Shown: piece after piece, positions 23,664 through 32,833 of the stretch
How the letters are laid out: the number at the start of each line of letters is the position of its first letter
How positions within the stretch are numbered: position 1 is the first letter of the stretch
The notes under the pieces: model-generated
Told to the model about the DNA's origin: nothing
The model's input: the letters and a program-made list of their open reading frames with translations, nothing else
Databases searched by the model: none
Position numbers and translations under genes: made by a program
Assembly (NCBI RefSeq): GCF_947631165.1
Contig: NZ_CANRKH010000012.1
Span: 1 to 64,000, forward strand
Reading direction: 5' to 3'
Length of the DNA: 64,000 nucleotides
Source: an uncultured Dysosmobacter sp.
GTDB lineage: Bacteria > Bacillota > Clostridia > Oscillospirales > Oscillospiraceae

Positions 23664-24224
23664 ATGGCTGGAACCACGCAGAAAATCACCGAGGATACCG
23701 AGGTCAACACTACCGAGCTGGCCTCCGTCCTGGGGTTGTCTGGCCGCCGGGTGCAGCAGATGATCCAGGACGGGACGCTGCTGACGGTGGCCAAGGGCAG
23801 ACTGAGGCTGGCCGATGCCGTCCAGCGATATATCAAGTTCATTTCCACCGACCCCGTGGACGAGGAGGACGCCAAAATCGAAAAGGGGCGCCGGAAGGCC
23901 GAGGCGACCATGAAAGCCAGCAAGGCGACCATCGCCAGACTGGAAGCCCAGGAGCTGCAGGGCAAGATGCACCGCTCCGAGGATGTGGCCGCGATGACCG
24001 AGGACCTGATCTACACCATTCGGGGGGCGCTCAATGCGCTGCCCGGGCGGCTGGCCGTTGACATCGTAACCGCGAACACTCCTGCCGAGGCCTCCGAGAT
24101 AATCCGCAAGGAGGTCTACAAGGTCATGCGCGAGCTGGCCGGTTATCGCTACGACCCCAAGAAATACGAAGAGCGGGTGCGGGAGCGGCGCGACTGGTCG
24201 GAGCGTGATGACGATGACGAATGA
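23664..24224 (+). CDS. Terminase small subunit (Nu1-like)
   Basis: 186 aa. The N-terminal winged-helix contains VNTTELASVLGLSGRRVQQMIQDG, as in lambda Nu1 and related DNA-recognition subunits. A helical middle (EKGRRKAEATMKASKATIARL) and an acidic end (RDDDDE) follow. Recognises phage DNA for packaging and hands it to the GpA-type large subunit encoded next. Confidence 0.85.
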   Translation: MAGTTQKITEDTEVNTTELASVLGLSGRRVQQMIQDGTLLTVAKGRLRLADAVQRYIKFISTDPVDEEDAKIEKGRRKAEATMKASKATIARLEAQELQGKMHRSEDVAAMTEDLIYTIRGALNALPGRLAVDIVTANTPAEASEIIRKEVYKVMRELAGYRYDPKKYEERVRERRDWSERDDDDE

Positions 24225-26157
24225 GTACAACGCTATCCGCCTAAACCGCGTCATCTCCAAGGTCATGGCCGGCATGCAGCCGCCCGCCGAGCTGTCCGTG
24301 TCCCAATGGGCGGAGCAGCGGCGCCGGCTGTCGGCGGAGAGCGCCGCCGAGCCCGGCCCCTGGAGGAACGAGCGCACCCCATACCTCCGGGCGGTGATGG
24401 ACTCCTTCACCGACGCAAAGGTGCGGCACATCGTCATGGTGGCCGCGTCCCAGGTCGGCAAGAGCGAGTTCCTTAACAACTGCATCGGATACATCATCGA
24501 CGAGGACCCCGGCTCCATCCTGTTCGTCCACCCGACGACCATTGACGCCAAGGAATACTCCAAGCTGCGGATTGCCCCGATGATACGGGACTGCCCGACA
24601 CTGCGGAAAAAGGTGTCCGACCCCAAGAGCCGGGATAGCTCAAACACGATTCTGCAAAAGACATACCCCGGCGGCATCCTTACGATGTGCGGCTCCACCG
24701 AGGCTCACGCCCTGGCGTCCAAGCCCATCCGCTATGTGTTCGGTGACGAGCGTGACCGATGGGCGACGAGCGCCGGCAACGAGGGCGACCCCTGGGATCT
24801 GGCCATGGCCAGACAGACCACCTTCTACAATGCCAAGGCTGTGGAAGTCAGCACCCCCACCGTCAAGAACGCCAGCGCCATCGAGGCCGCCTATGCGACC
24901 GGCACGATGGAGCGGTGGAAGTCCCGCTGTCCCCATTGCGGAGAATACCATGAAATCCAGTGGGCGGACATCCGCTTTGAATATGACGAGGCGGTGGTGG
25001 CCGGCAAGACCACCTACAAGATCAAGTCGGTCTATTATGTCTGCCCCGAGTGCGGGTGCGTGTCCGACGAGCATACCATGAAGCGCCAGCCCGCGCGCTG
25101 GGAGGCAGACAACCCCGACGCCTATGAGCAGGGGACGCGCTCTTTCTGGCTCAATGCCTTTGTCAGCCAATGGGCCGCTTGGTCGTCCATCGTCCTGAAG
25201 TTTCTGAATGCCACCGGCAGCAGCAAAAAGCTGCAGGTCGTCTACAACACCTGCTTCGGCCAGCTCTGGGAGGACCGGGGCGACCTGGAGGACGAGGACA
25301 GTCTGATGGCCCGCCGGGAGGATTACGGCAAGCGCGAGGACGGCACGGATATCGAACTGCCGGACGGCGTCCTGGTGCTGACCTGCGGCGTCGACACGCA
25401 AGATGACCGGCTGGAGTTTGAGGTCGTCGGGCACGGCCATTTCGGGGAGACCTGGGGTATCCGCAAGGGTATCATCATGGGCCGCCCGGATGATGACAGC
25501 ACATGGGAGCAGCTGGACGAGGTCATCGACCATATTTACCGCTTCGAGGGCGGCCTGGGGCTGCGCGTCAACATGACCTTTGTGGACGAGGGCGGGCACT
25601 TCACCTATGAAGTCCGCCAGCAATGCGCGCGGCGCGTCCGCAAAAAGGTGTTCTGCATCAAGGGCATGCCCGGGCAGGACAGACCCTTTACCGCTCCGCC
25701 CAAGCAGCAGAAAATCATCATCAACAAAATCTATCTCGGGACCTGCTGGCAGTACCAGCTCGGCGTCGATGCGGGCAAGGAAATCATCATGGACAATCTG
25801 CGGGTACAGACCCCGGGCATGAAGTATTGCCATTTCCCGCGGCGCGATGACTACGGAGCCGGATTTTTCGCCGGCCTGCTGTCCGAGCGGAAGGAATATG
25901 ACCCGAACAAAAAGCAGCCCTGGGTATGGAAGAAGATCCCCGGCCATGAGCGCAACGAGGCTCTGGACTGCCGAAACTATGCCATGGCCGCGTTCAAGGC
26001 GCTGCCCGCCAACCTGGACGAGATAGACCGCAAGCTGAAAGCCGCGCGGGGCGAAACCCCAAGGGCGCCGGCCGCGCCGGCGATTGCCGCCCCCGCCCCG
26101 CGCCCCGCAAAGAAAAAGCGCGGCTCCGGGCTGAATAAATACTACGACAACTGGTGA
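24208..26157 (+). CDS. Terminase large subunit (GpA family)
   Basis: 649 aa. The N-terminal ATPase motor has VAASQVGKSEFLNNC (Walker A-like), and DERDRW in the middle. A CPHCGEYHEIQWADIRF zinc-binding segment and a C-terminal nuclease region with LTCGVDTQDDRLEFEVVGHG are typical of GpA. Ends with a basic tail KKKRGSGLNKYYDNW. Cuts and pumps phage DNA into proheads. Overlaps the small subunit gene by 17 bp. Confidence 0.95.
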   Translation: MTMTNEYNAIRLNRVISKVMAGMQPPAELSVSQWAEQRRRLSAESAAEPGPWRNERTPYLRAVMDSFTDAKVRHIVMVAASQVGKSEFLNNCIGYIIDEDPGSILFVHPTTIDAKEYSKLRIAPMIRDCPTLRKKVSDPKSRDSSNTILQKTYPGGILTMCGSTEAHALASKPIRYVFGDERDRWATSAGNEGDPWDLAMARQTTFYNAKAVEVSTPTVKNASAIEAAYATGTMERWKSRCPHCGEYHEIQWADIRFEYDEAVVAGKTTYKIKSVYYVCPECGCVSDEHTMKRQPARWEADNPDAYEQGTRSFWLNAFVSQWAAWSSIVLKFLNATGSSKKLQVVYNTCFGQLWEDRGDLEDEDSLMARREDYGKREDGTDIELPDGVLVLTCGVDTQDDRLEFEVVGHGHFGETWGIRKGIIMGRPDDDSTWEQLDEVIDHIYRFEGGLGLRVNMTFVDEGGHFTYEVRQQCARRVRKKVFCIKGMPGQDRPFTAPPKQQKIIINKIYLGTCWQYQLGVDAGKEIIMDNLRVQTPGMKYCHFPRRDDYGAGFFAGLLSERKEYDPNKKQPWVWKKIPGHERNEALDCRNYAMAAFKALPANLDEIDRKLKAARGETPRAPAAPAIAAPAPRPAKKKRGSGLNKYYDNW

Positions 26158-26167
26158 GGTGATGAAC

Positions 26168-26425
26168 ATGGCCAGCAAGACCATCATCAAGAGGCGCCTC
26201 GCGTTCTGCGAGGAGGCTTTAGACCGCCTCTATGGTGCCTACAACGCCCTGCTCAAAGGCGGGGTAAAAAGCTACATGATTGACGACCGGCAGCTGACCC
26301 GACTGGACCTGCCGGTGCTGTCCGAAGAGATCCGCGAGATGGAGAACAGGGTCGACGAGCTGACCGCCGAGCTGAGCGGCCAAGGGCCGCGCAAGGTCTT
26401 TGGTGTTCTCCCCCGGGATTGGTGA
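26168..26425 (+). CDS. gpW-like head-tail joining protein
   Basis: 85 aa. KSYMIDDRQLTRLDLPVLSE is the conserved gpW-like core (flexible loop plus helices), followed by a helix REMENRVDELTAEL. Its place between GpA-type terminase and the portal matches the lambda order A-W-B. ATG 26168 is spaced best from GAGGTG. Confidence 0.75.
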   Translation: MASKTIIKRRLAFCEEALDRLYGAYNALLKGGVKSYMIDDRQLTRLDLPVLSEEIREMENRVDELTAELSGQGPRKVFGVLPRDW

Positions 26426-26453
26426 CGGGTAATCGCCCGAAAGGGCTTTACCA

Positions 26454-26508
26454 CAGGCGCCCGATGGAGTTTGTGGCTCCTTTCGCCATCGGGCCGCCTG
26501 TTTATTTT
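26454..26508 (+). terminator. Long hairpin between gpW-like gene and portal
   Basis: CAGGCGCCCGATGG pairs with CCATCGGGCCGCCTG (one bulged base), enclosing a second small stem GGAG/CTCC, followed by TTTATTTT. It has the form of an intrinsic terminator inside the late operon, and may attenuate expression or stabilise upstream mRNA. Confidence 0.65.
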
Positions 26509-26530
26509 CGAGATAGGAGGCGATGATAGC

Positions 26531-28186
26531 TTGATCGTCTGGAAAAAAAGCCAGCCCCAGGCCAAAGGGTACAGCGAGGCCGGGGCCAGCCTGACACGGC
26601 GTGCGCTCAAGAGCTTCCGCCCGAACAGTGGCTCTCCCAGTGATGACATCAACCGCAACAATTTCACCCTGCGCCAGCGGGCGCGGATGCTCTATATGGC
26701 CTCTCCCGTTGCAACGGCGGCCATCAACACCAACCGCACCAAGGTCGTCGGCACCGGCCTGACCATGCGCAGCACCATCGACCGGGACACCCTGGGCGCG
26801 GCCCCGGAGGCAGCGAAAGCGTGGCAGAAACAGGCCGAGGCGGAATGGCGGCTCTGGTGCAAGAAGCAGAACTGCGATGCCCTTGGCCTCAATTCGTTTG
26901 CCGGCTTGCAGCAGCTGGTCATGAAGTCCTGGCTTATGAGCGGCGATGTCTTTGTGCTTATCAAGAGGGCAACGGCCACGCCGCTGAACCCCTACACCAT
27001 GCGGCTGCATGTAATCGAGGCAGACCGGGTATCCACGCCGGCGGAGTACGGCGGGGGCCTCACCGTCAGCGGCTTCACCGAGGGCAAAGTCCCGGAGGGG
27101 AAGCCCGGCGCCGGCAACAAGATCTATGACGGCGTCGAGGTGGACGAGAGCGGCCATGTGGTGGCCTATTACATCAGCAATGTTTACCCGCTCCAGGTCA
27201 CCAGCGAAGTCCCCAAGTGGACCCGCGTGGAGGCCTACGGGCGAAAGACCGGCCTACCTAACATTCTGCATATCGTGGACAGCGAGCGCCCCGACCAATA
27301 CCGTGGCGTGCCGTATCTGGCCCAGGTCATAGAGCCGCTGCTGCAGCTGCGCCGGTACACGGAAAGCGAGCTGATGGCCGCCCTGGTGCAGAGCTTCTTC
27401 ACCGCCTGGATTCAGACGGAGACCAACCCGGCGGCGGTGCCGTTTGGAGAGGTCGGCGCCGGCGATATTGCCGGAGTCCCCTCCAGCAATCCAGACGACA
27501 CCAACCCGGAGGACAACATCTCCAATGACCCCAACGAGTATGAGATGGGCCCCGGGACGGTTGCGCACCTGGCTCCCGGAGAAACGATTGCTTTTGGCAA
27601 TCCGAATATCCCGACGGCGGGCTTTGAAACCTTCGTCAAAACCCTGTGCCGGCTGGTCGGCTCCGCGCTGGAGCTGCCCTACGATGTGCTGGTCAAGGAG
27701 TTCAACAGCAGCTATTCTGCCAGCCGTGGCGCGCTGCTGGAGGCGTGGGAGGCTTTCAAAATGCGGCGCGCGTGGCTGGTGGAGGACTTCTGCCAGCCCG
27801 TCTATGAGCTGTTTATCGCAGAGGCCGTGGCCCTGGGACGCATCAAAGCCCCGGGCTTTTTCTCTGACCTGCTGGTGCGGGAGGCCTGGTGCGGTACGCG
27901 GTGGATCGGGCCCGTCCAGGGATCTCTTGACCCCAAGAAGGAGGCCGAGGCCGCGCTGCTGCTTGTCGACCAGGCCATCAAGACCCACGACCAGGTCACG
28001 CGCGAAATGAGCAGCGGGGACTGGGAGGAGAATGTGGAACAGCTTGCCCGGGAGAACGAGCTGCTGAAAACCGCCGGTGGCCAGCAGGTCACGGTCGTCC
28101 AGTCCGAGCCACCCGACGGAGACGGCGGCGACGGGGACGGCTCCGACGAGCCGCCGCAAAACAACCAAGGAGGTAATCAAACATGA
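26531..28186 (+). CDS. Portal protein (lambda B family)
   Basis: 551 aa. Lambda-type portal: LTRRALKSFRPNSGSPSDD, MLYMASPVATAAINTNRTKVVGTGL, a DRVSTPAEYGGG stretch, RPDQYRGVPYLAQVIEPLL, and SYSASRGALLEAWEAFKMRRAWL. The C-terminus is acidic and Gly-rich. No ATG lies near the ribosome site AGGAGG (26516-26521), so the TTG at 26531 is the likely start. Forms the ring through which DNA enters and the tail attaches. Confidence 0.93.
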   Translation: MIVWKKSQPQAKGYSEAGASLTRRALKSFRPNSGSPSDDINRNNFTLRQRARMLYMASPVATAAINTNRTKVVGTGLTMRSTIDRDTLGAAPEAAKAWQKQAEAEWRLWCKKQNCDALGLNSFAGLQQLVMKSWLMSGDVFVLIKRATATPLNPYTMRLHVIEADRVSTPAEYGGGLTVSGFTEGKVPEGKPGAGNKIYDGVEVDESGHVVAYYISNVYPLQVTSEVPKWTRVEAYGRKTGLPNILHIVDSERPDQYRGVPYLAQVIEPLLQLRRYTESELMAALVQSFFTAWIQTETNPAAVPFGEVGAGDIAGVPSSNPDDTNPEDNISNDPNEYEMGPGTVAHLAPGETIAFGNPNIPTAGFETFVKTLCRLVGSALELPYDVLVKEFNSSYSASRGALLEAWEAFKMRRAWLVEDFCQPVYELFIAEAVALGRIKAPGFFSDLLVREAWCGTRWIGPVQGSLDPKKEAEAALLLVDQAIKTHDQVTREMSSGDWEENVEQLARENELLKTAGGQQVTVVQSEPPDGDGGDGDGSDEPPQNNQGGNQT

Positions 28187-29424
28187 GCATTGCCAAGAAG
28201 GGGCGGAGGCCCCCTGCCGTCAGCATCAACCGGCAGACCTACACGATGGCCACCGTGGACGGCGATGCCGCCGAGATCGTGATGTACGGGGACATCGTTG
28301 AGAGCCAGCCCGTGGACCCGTGGACCGGCGAGCCTATCCCCGGGAACTACATCATCGAGAGCGAGTTTCTGGAGGATTTGCAGAAGGTCTCTGGCTGTAA
28401 GTCAATTACGATTCGCATGAACAGCTGCGGCGGTGATGCCGGCGTGTCCGTGCTGATCCACAACCGCCTGCGCGAGCTGGCCAATGCCGGGACGAGCCTG
28501 ACCTGCGTCGTTGACGGCGTGGCCATGTCCGGCGGCTCCCTTATCATGTGCGCCTGCGACACCGTCCGGGTCAATCCGTCCAGCCTTATCATGATCCACA
28601 AGTGCTGGGTGTTCCTGTTCGGCGGCTACAACTCCGACGAGCTGCGGCAGCAGGCCAACCAAAACGACGCCTATGACAAATCCCAGGTGTCCATCTACGC
28701 CCGGAAAACCGGGCTGTCGGATACCGTCCTGCTGCACATGATGGGCAGCACCACCTACATGACCGGCAAAGAGGCCGTCGAAAAGGGCTTTGCAGACGAG
28801 CTTATGGAAGATGCAGAGCCTCTTGACATCGCGGCCAGTGCCGACGGGCGCTCCTTGTTTATCCGCGGGCGGAAGATGCACCTTGCCCCCGGAATGTTCG
28901 CGCCCGACACCATTCCCACGGTCACAGCCGAGGTCGACACCCCGGATGCGGCAAATACACATCAGCCGGAAACCACCGGCAGTAATGAAGGAGGAAACTC
29001 TATGACCATGGAAGAGCTCCGGGCACAGCACCCGGAACTGGTCGAGCAGATTGAAGCCGCTGCCAGAGCTGCCGGCGACAATGACGCGACCAGCGCAGCG
29101 CAGGCCGAGCGGGACCGCATCGCCGCAATCGACGAGGTGGCCGGCCTGTTTGACCCCGCGATGGTGCAGGAGGCCAAGTATGGCGAGCATCCCTGCACCG
29201 CTGAGCAGTTGGCCTACCGCGCCGCCAAGAAAGCGGCGAAGGACGGCAAGAAGTTCCTGGCTGACCTGGCCGATGATGCCGACGAATCCGGCGCGAACGG
29301 CGTTCCCGCCGCTCCCGGCGCAGACGACGGTGACGGCGGCGAGGACGAGGCCACCACCCCCGAGGCGCGCATGGCGAAAGCCAGGGCGCAGGTCAAGGGC
29401 CTGTTTGGCAAGAAGGAGGCGTAA
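28183..29424 (+). CDS. Head maturation protease (ClpP/S49-like) fused to scaffold
   Basis: 413 aa. ClpP-type protease domain (about 30-200): IVMYGDIVE, SITIRMNSCGGDAG, VDGVAMSGGSLIM with the catalytic serine, and SLIMIHKCW with the histidine. After a linker, residues 274-413 are charged and helical, as expected of a scaffold. An internal ATG at 29002 with GGAGGAAACTCT before it would give the scaffold alone, as for lambda C/Nu3. Confidence 0.92.
   Translation: MSIAKKGRRPPAVSINRQTYTMATVDGDAAEIVMYGDIVESQPVDPWTGEPIPGNYIIESEFLEDLQKVSGCKSITIRMNSCGGDAGVSVLIHNRLRELANAGTSLTCVVDGVAMSGGSLIMCACDTVRVNPSSLIMIHKCWVFLFGGYNSDELRQQANQNDAYDKSQVSIYARKTGLSDTVLLHMMGSTTYMTGKEAVEKGFADELMEDAEPLDIAASADGRSLFIRGRKMHLAPGMFAPDTIPTVTAEVDTPDAANTHQPETTGSNEGGNSMTMEELRAQHPELVEQIEAAARAAGDNDATSAAQAERDRIAAIDEVAGLFDPAMVQEAKYGEHPCTAEQLAYRAAKKAAKDGKKFLADLADDADESGANGVPAAPGADDGDGGEDEATTPEARMAKARAQVKGLFGKKEA
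29002..29424 (+). CDS. Nested in-frame scaffold protein (Nu3-like)
   Basis: 140 aa, same frame as the C-terminus of the protease. The ATG at 29002 follows a strong GGAGG at correct spacing inside the longer gene, which is otherwise unexplained. Starts TMEELRAQHPELVEQIEAAA. It would guide capsid assembly and be degraded by the protease domain. Inferred from the lambda C/Nu3 precedent. Confidence 0.7.
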   Translation: MTMEELRAQHPELVEQIEAAARAAGDNDATSAAQAERDRIAAIDEVAGLFDPAMVQEAKYGEHPCTAEQLAYRAAKKAAKDGKKFLADLADDADESGANGVPAAPGADDGDGGEDEATTPEARMAKARAQVKGLFGKKEA

Positions 29425-29429
29425 TCACG

Positions 29430-29825
29430 ATGGCGAAGAATCTGAGCGCGAAAATCGGTGAGATGGAGTTTGACGGCCTGATCACCGGTATCTATCCCCC
29501 TCCCTCCGTGAGCGGCGGCGTCATTGCCAAGGCGAGCGGCGAGGCCGTCACCTACAAGCGCGGCACCGTCCTGGGCTTCAAGGCCGGCGAAGAGGACGGC
29601 AAGCTTTACATCATGGCCGACGGAGCTGAGGTCACCCCCAGCTGCATCCTCTGTGACGACATCGAGGTCGACACCAAGGACGATGTGACCGTGCCCGTCT
29701 ATATCGCCGGCTGCTTCGACCCGGAGAAGGTCATCACCAAGGACGAGTACGCTCTGAAGGCTGCTGACCTGGACAATCTGCGTATGCGCGGCATTGTGTT
29801 CAAGGCCGCGTCTGCCGCAGTCTAA
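29430..29825 (+). CDS. Head decoration protein (lambda D-like)
   Basis: 131 aa. GTVLGFKAGEEDGKLYIMADGAEVTPSCILCDD and VTVPVYIAGCFDPEKV match the gpD/HDPD family: a compact beta-rich trimer that stabilises expanded capsids. Lies between scaffold and major capsid genes as in lambda. Confidence 0.88.
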   Translation: MAKNLSAKIGEMEFDGLITGIYPPPSVSGGVIAKASGEAVTYKRGTVLGFKAGEEDGKLYIMADGAEVTPSCILCDDIEVDTKDDVTVPVYIAGCFDPEKVITKDEYALKAADLDNLRMRGIVFKAASAAV

Positions 29826-29840
29826 GGAGGTAAAAACACC

Positions 29841-30926
29841 ATGAATGAGCTGAATTTCTTTGACACCTATATCCTCATGGCCATCACCGAGGAAATCGTG
29901 CCTCGGGCGTCGTTCTTCCGCGACAGGTATTTCCCCACCGGCGAGAGCGACATCTTTGCCGCCGACAAGGTGCTGACCGAGTACCGCAAGGGCGACCGCA
30001 AGATGGCCGCGTTCGTTTCTGACCGCGTGGGCGACATCCCCATGGATCGCCGGGGCTATGCCATCCACGAGTACCAGCCGGCGTTTATCGCTCCGTCCCG
30101 CCTGCTGACCCTGGACGACCTGCGCAAGCGTGGCTTTGGTGAGGCTATCTATGCCAACTCCACCCCCGCCGAGCGCGCCGCCCGGCTCCAGCGCGACGAC
30201 CTGAGCGACATGGACCGACGCATCCGGCTCCGCGAGGAGTGGATGTGCGCCCAGACCATGATCAACAACGCCTGCACCATGCAGACCTACATCGACGACA
30301 AGACCAAGGGCGAAGTCCTCTATGTGTCCTTCTTCGATGGGGCGCGGTCTGAGCATACCTACACTGTGGCCAATAAGTGGGACACGCCGGAGGGCAACTT
30401 CCGCGCCGATGTCACCGCCATGTGCCGCATGTTGTCCCGTCGCGGCCTGCCGGCTTCCGACCTGATCCTTGGCTCCGATGTAGCCGAATGCGTCCTCCAG
30501 GACAAGGAGCTGCGCGAGCTGCTGGACAAGAACAGCGGCATCATCGTCGGTGAGATTCGCCAGCAGCTCACCCAGTACGACGGCGTTGTGTTCATGGGCG
30601 TGCTGAACTTCGGCGGCTTCATGCTCAACCTGTTCTCCGTGGACGAGCGTTACCTGGACGAAGAGGACAAGGATCAGACCATGTTCCCCTCTGACGGCGC
30701 TATGGTCGCCGCCCCCGGCTGCGGCCACCTGATGTATGGCCAGATCACCCAGATCGACTTCGGCTCCACCGACTTCACTTCCCATGCGGCGGCCCGTGTG
30801 CCTAAGTTCATTCTGGATCAGCCCAACGATATCCGTAAGCTGCGCCTGGGTGCCCGTCCTCTGGCCGCGCCCAGGAACTACTGCCCCTACATCTTTGCCG
30901 AAAAGGTCATTGGCGTGGGCCCTTGA
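29841..30926 (+). CDS. Major capsid protein (lambda E family)
   Basis: 361 aa. Starts NELNFFDTYILMAITEEIVP and shows FFRDRYFPTGESDIFAADKVL, DDLRKRGFGEAIY and DLILGSDVAECVLQD, characteristic of the gpE-type HK97-fold capsid proteins. Ends FAEKVIGVG. Builds the icosahedral shell. Confidence 0.95.
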   Translation: MNELNFFDTYILMAITEEIVPRASFFRDRYFPTGESDIFAADKVLTEYRKGDRKMAAFVSDRVGDIPMDRRGYAIHEYQPAFIAPSRLLTLDDLRKRGFGEAIYANSTPAERAARLQRDDLSDMDRRIRLREEWMCAQTMINNACTMQTYIDDKTKGEVLYVSFFDGARSEHTYTVANKWDTPEGNFRADVTAMCRMLSRRGLPASDLILGSDVAECVLQDKELRELLDKNSGIIVGEIRQQLTQYDGVVFMGVLNFGGFMLNLFSVDERYLDEEDKDQTMFPSDGAMVAAPGCGHLMYGQITQIDFGSTDFTSHAAARVPKFILDQPNDIRKLRLGARPLAAPRNYCPYIFAEKVIGVGP

Positions 30927-31282
30927 TGGCCTCCCTGCCTGACGACGCCAAAGTTTTGGGCATGGAGGTAAGTACGCTGCAATCGGGCGTCACGGTTGAC
31001 AGCAGCAATGTGTTCCATGGGACGCTCCATCATGTGACGGACTTCACGGCCTACGACAAGGGAGCCGAGGGGAACTTCCTGGCGACCAAGATCGTGGCTC
31101 CTGCGGACGCCGATGTGAAGATTTCCACCAGCGCCGTCCAGGACAAGCCTGTTGACGAGAGCCGGGAAGTCGTCTGGAAGGTGGACTCTACGGAGGACAC
31201 CCTGACGGTCAAGGTCGAGCGGAACGGCGAATCCGCCGAGGCTGTTTACAGCGCCGGCGGGCTGACACTGGAGCAGCAGTAA
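30926..31282 (+). CDS. Small beta-rich protein after capsid gene
   Basis: 118 aa. TGATG overlap with the capsid stop. Beta-rich sequence with many aspartates and valines (SGVTVDSSNVFHGTL, WKVDSTEDTLTVKVERNG). Its position suggests a capsid accessory or surface protein, but no family is recognised. Confidence 0.65.
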   Translation: MASLPDDAKVLGMEVSTLQSGVTVDSSNVFHGTLHHVTDFTAYDKGAEGNFLATKIVAPADADVKISTSAVQDKPVDESREVVWKVDSTEDTLTVKVERNGESAEAVYSAGGLTLEQQ

Positions 31283-31299
31283 GAACAGGAGGCTATATC

Positions 31300-31899
31300 G
31301 TGAAGAAAGTGAAAATCCTTTGCGGCGGCTACGGCTATACGCCGCCCGGCACCAGGCGGGTCAAGACCGTCTATGCCGGCGGCACCGTTACGGTTCCTGA
31401 CGAGGAGGCGATGCGCCTTGTTGCGCTCGACGCCGCGGAAGTGATCGAGGATTACCCCGCTGCGCCCGTTGCAACGCCCTCCAACGGCGAGGACGGCTCC
31501 GGGGCGGGCGACAACATTCCCGGTGGCGACGGCGGCTCTAACGAGCCGGAAAAGGCCACGCTTGACCCCGTCCAGCTCGACAAGCTGACCGTCAAGCAGT
31601 TGACCGAGCTGGCGGAAAAGATGGGCGTCGATGTGTCCAAGTGCAAGCTCAAAGCAGACTACATCGCCGCCATCACTTCCGCAGAGGTCACGCCCGGGCC
31701 GGACACCGACCCCGACGAGGGCGACCAGCCCGGGGGCGATGACGGGAGCGGGCAGACCTCCAACGGCGAGGGCAGCGACGAGGACACCGGCGGCAATGCC
31801 GACGGCGGCGAGGACGAGGGCGGGGACGACCAGGACGATGACGATACCGTCCAGGGCGGCACCCCTCCCGACCTCAGCGTGGAGGGGCCGGTAGAATGA
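31300..31899 (+). CDS. HeH/LEM-domain protein with long acidic tail
   Basis: 199 aa, GTG start after AGGAGG. Residues 1-55 form a beta domain (KKVKILCGGYGYTPPGTRRV). After a Gly/Asp linker comes an HeH-like helix-extension-helix, LDKLTVKQLTELAEKMGVD, KLKADYIAAI. The last 70 residues are almost all D, E, G, T and N. It occupies the place of lambda gpFI, a DNA-packaging accessory protein. Confidence 0.7.
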   Translation: MKKVKILCGGYGYTPPGTRRVKTVYAGGTVTVPDEEAMRLVALDAAEVIEDYPAAPVATPSNGEDGSGAGDNIPGGDGGSNEPEKATLDPVQLDKLTVKQLTELAEKMGVDVSKCKLKADYIAAITSAEVTPGPDTDPDEGDQPGGDDGSGQTSNGEGSDEDTGGNADGGEDEGGDDQDDDDTVQGGTPPDLSVEGPVE

Positions 31900-32261
31900 G
31901 CTTCAAAGACATGGTCGCGGAGGATGTCCACAGCGTTTTTCTCAACCTGGACGAGTACGCCGAGCGGCGGACCATCCAGTACGATGGGGCGGTCTATCAG
32001 GATATTCCCATTGTGATGTCCGGCCTCAAAGAGCAGGATCGCCGCCAGCTGACGAGTGACCATGTCCAGGGGCTTTTTCTCGTTTCCTCTGTCCTGCATT
32101 GTGCGCTGTCCGACCTGGACGGCCACCAGCCCGAGAAAGGGCAGCGCATCCGCATCAATGACGAGGAGGGCGCCGTCGGATTCTTCCGGGAGTTCTATGT
32201 CGCTTCCTCCGTCTGCGAGATGGGTATGCTCCGGGTGGAATTGGAGGCGATTGACGAATGA
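31896..32261 (+). CDS. Head-tail connector (FII-like)
   Basis: 121 aa, ATGA-coupled. VHSVFLNLDEYAERRTIQYDG and the later LFLVSSVLHCALSDL, GQRIRINDEEG fit head-tail joining proteins of the lambda FII/neck type. Joins the portal-wedge end of the head to the tail terminator. Confidence 0.7.
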   Translation: MSFKDMVAEDVHSVFLNLDEYAERRTIQYDGAVYQDIPIVMSGLKEQDRRQLTSDHVQGLFLVSSVLHCALSDLDGHQPEKGQRIRINDEEGAVGFFREFYVASSVCEMGMLRVELEAIDE

Positions 32262-32830
32262 GTGTCATCACCGTTGACGATGTCGGCGGCCAGAGCCTGG
32301 AGCGGCTCAATAAGATTTTGGCCGGCGTTCCCGGCGGCGTCTGGAAAGCGGCGTCTGCCGCCCTAAAGCGTGCCGGGGACTCCGCCAAGACCAAGGCCGG
32401 ACAGTTCGCCGCCGCCGAGTACACCATCAGCAAGGGGGACTTCATGCGGAATGTCACCGAGAAGGCGCGCCTGACCGGCGGCGCCGGCGGGGTGGCCAGC
32501 ATGAAAATCTCTTTCGCCGGGCGGGTGCTGCCCCTGCTGACATTCAACACGCGCTTCTCCAAGGACGGTCTGGTGCAGACCCAGGTGAAGCGCAACGGCG
32601 GCGCGGCCACGCTGGAACACGCTTTTGTGGCCAGCATCTTTGGGCCAGCCGCTGTCTTTGAGCGCGTCGGGGCGCCCCGCTTCCCCGTGGAGCAGAAGTA
32701 CGGCCCGTCGACCGCGCACATGATGCAGTCCGAGGCGGTCATCGAGAAGATGGACGAGACCATCCGGGACACCTTCGACAAGCGCATCGAGCATGAGATC
32801 CTGCGCGTACTCAACGGATGGGGAGGATAA
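32258..32830 (+). CDS. Minor tail/neck protein (gpZ-like)
   Basis: 190 aa. LNKILAGVPGGVWKAASAALKRAGDSAKTKAG and the C-terminal HMMQSEAVIEKMDETIRDTFDKRIEHEI are typical of the minor tail protein Z group (tail completion). ATGA overlap with the connector gene. Confidence 0.75.
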   Translation: MSVITVDDVGGQSLERLNKILAGVPGGVWKAASAALKRAGDSAKTKAGQFAAAEYTISKGDFMRNVTEKARLTGGAGGVASMKISFAGRVLPLLTFNTRFSKDGLVQTQVKRNGGAATLEHAFVASIFGPAAVFERVGAPRFPVEQKYGPSTAHMMQSEAVIEKMDETIRDTFDKRIEHEILRVLNGWGG

Positions 32831-32833
32831 TCC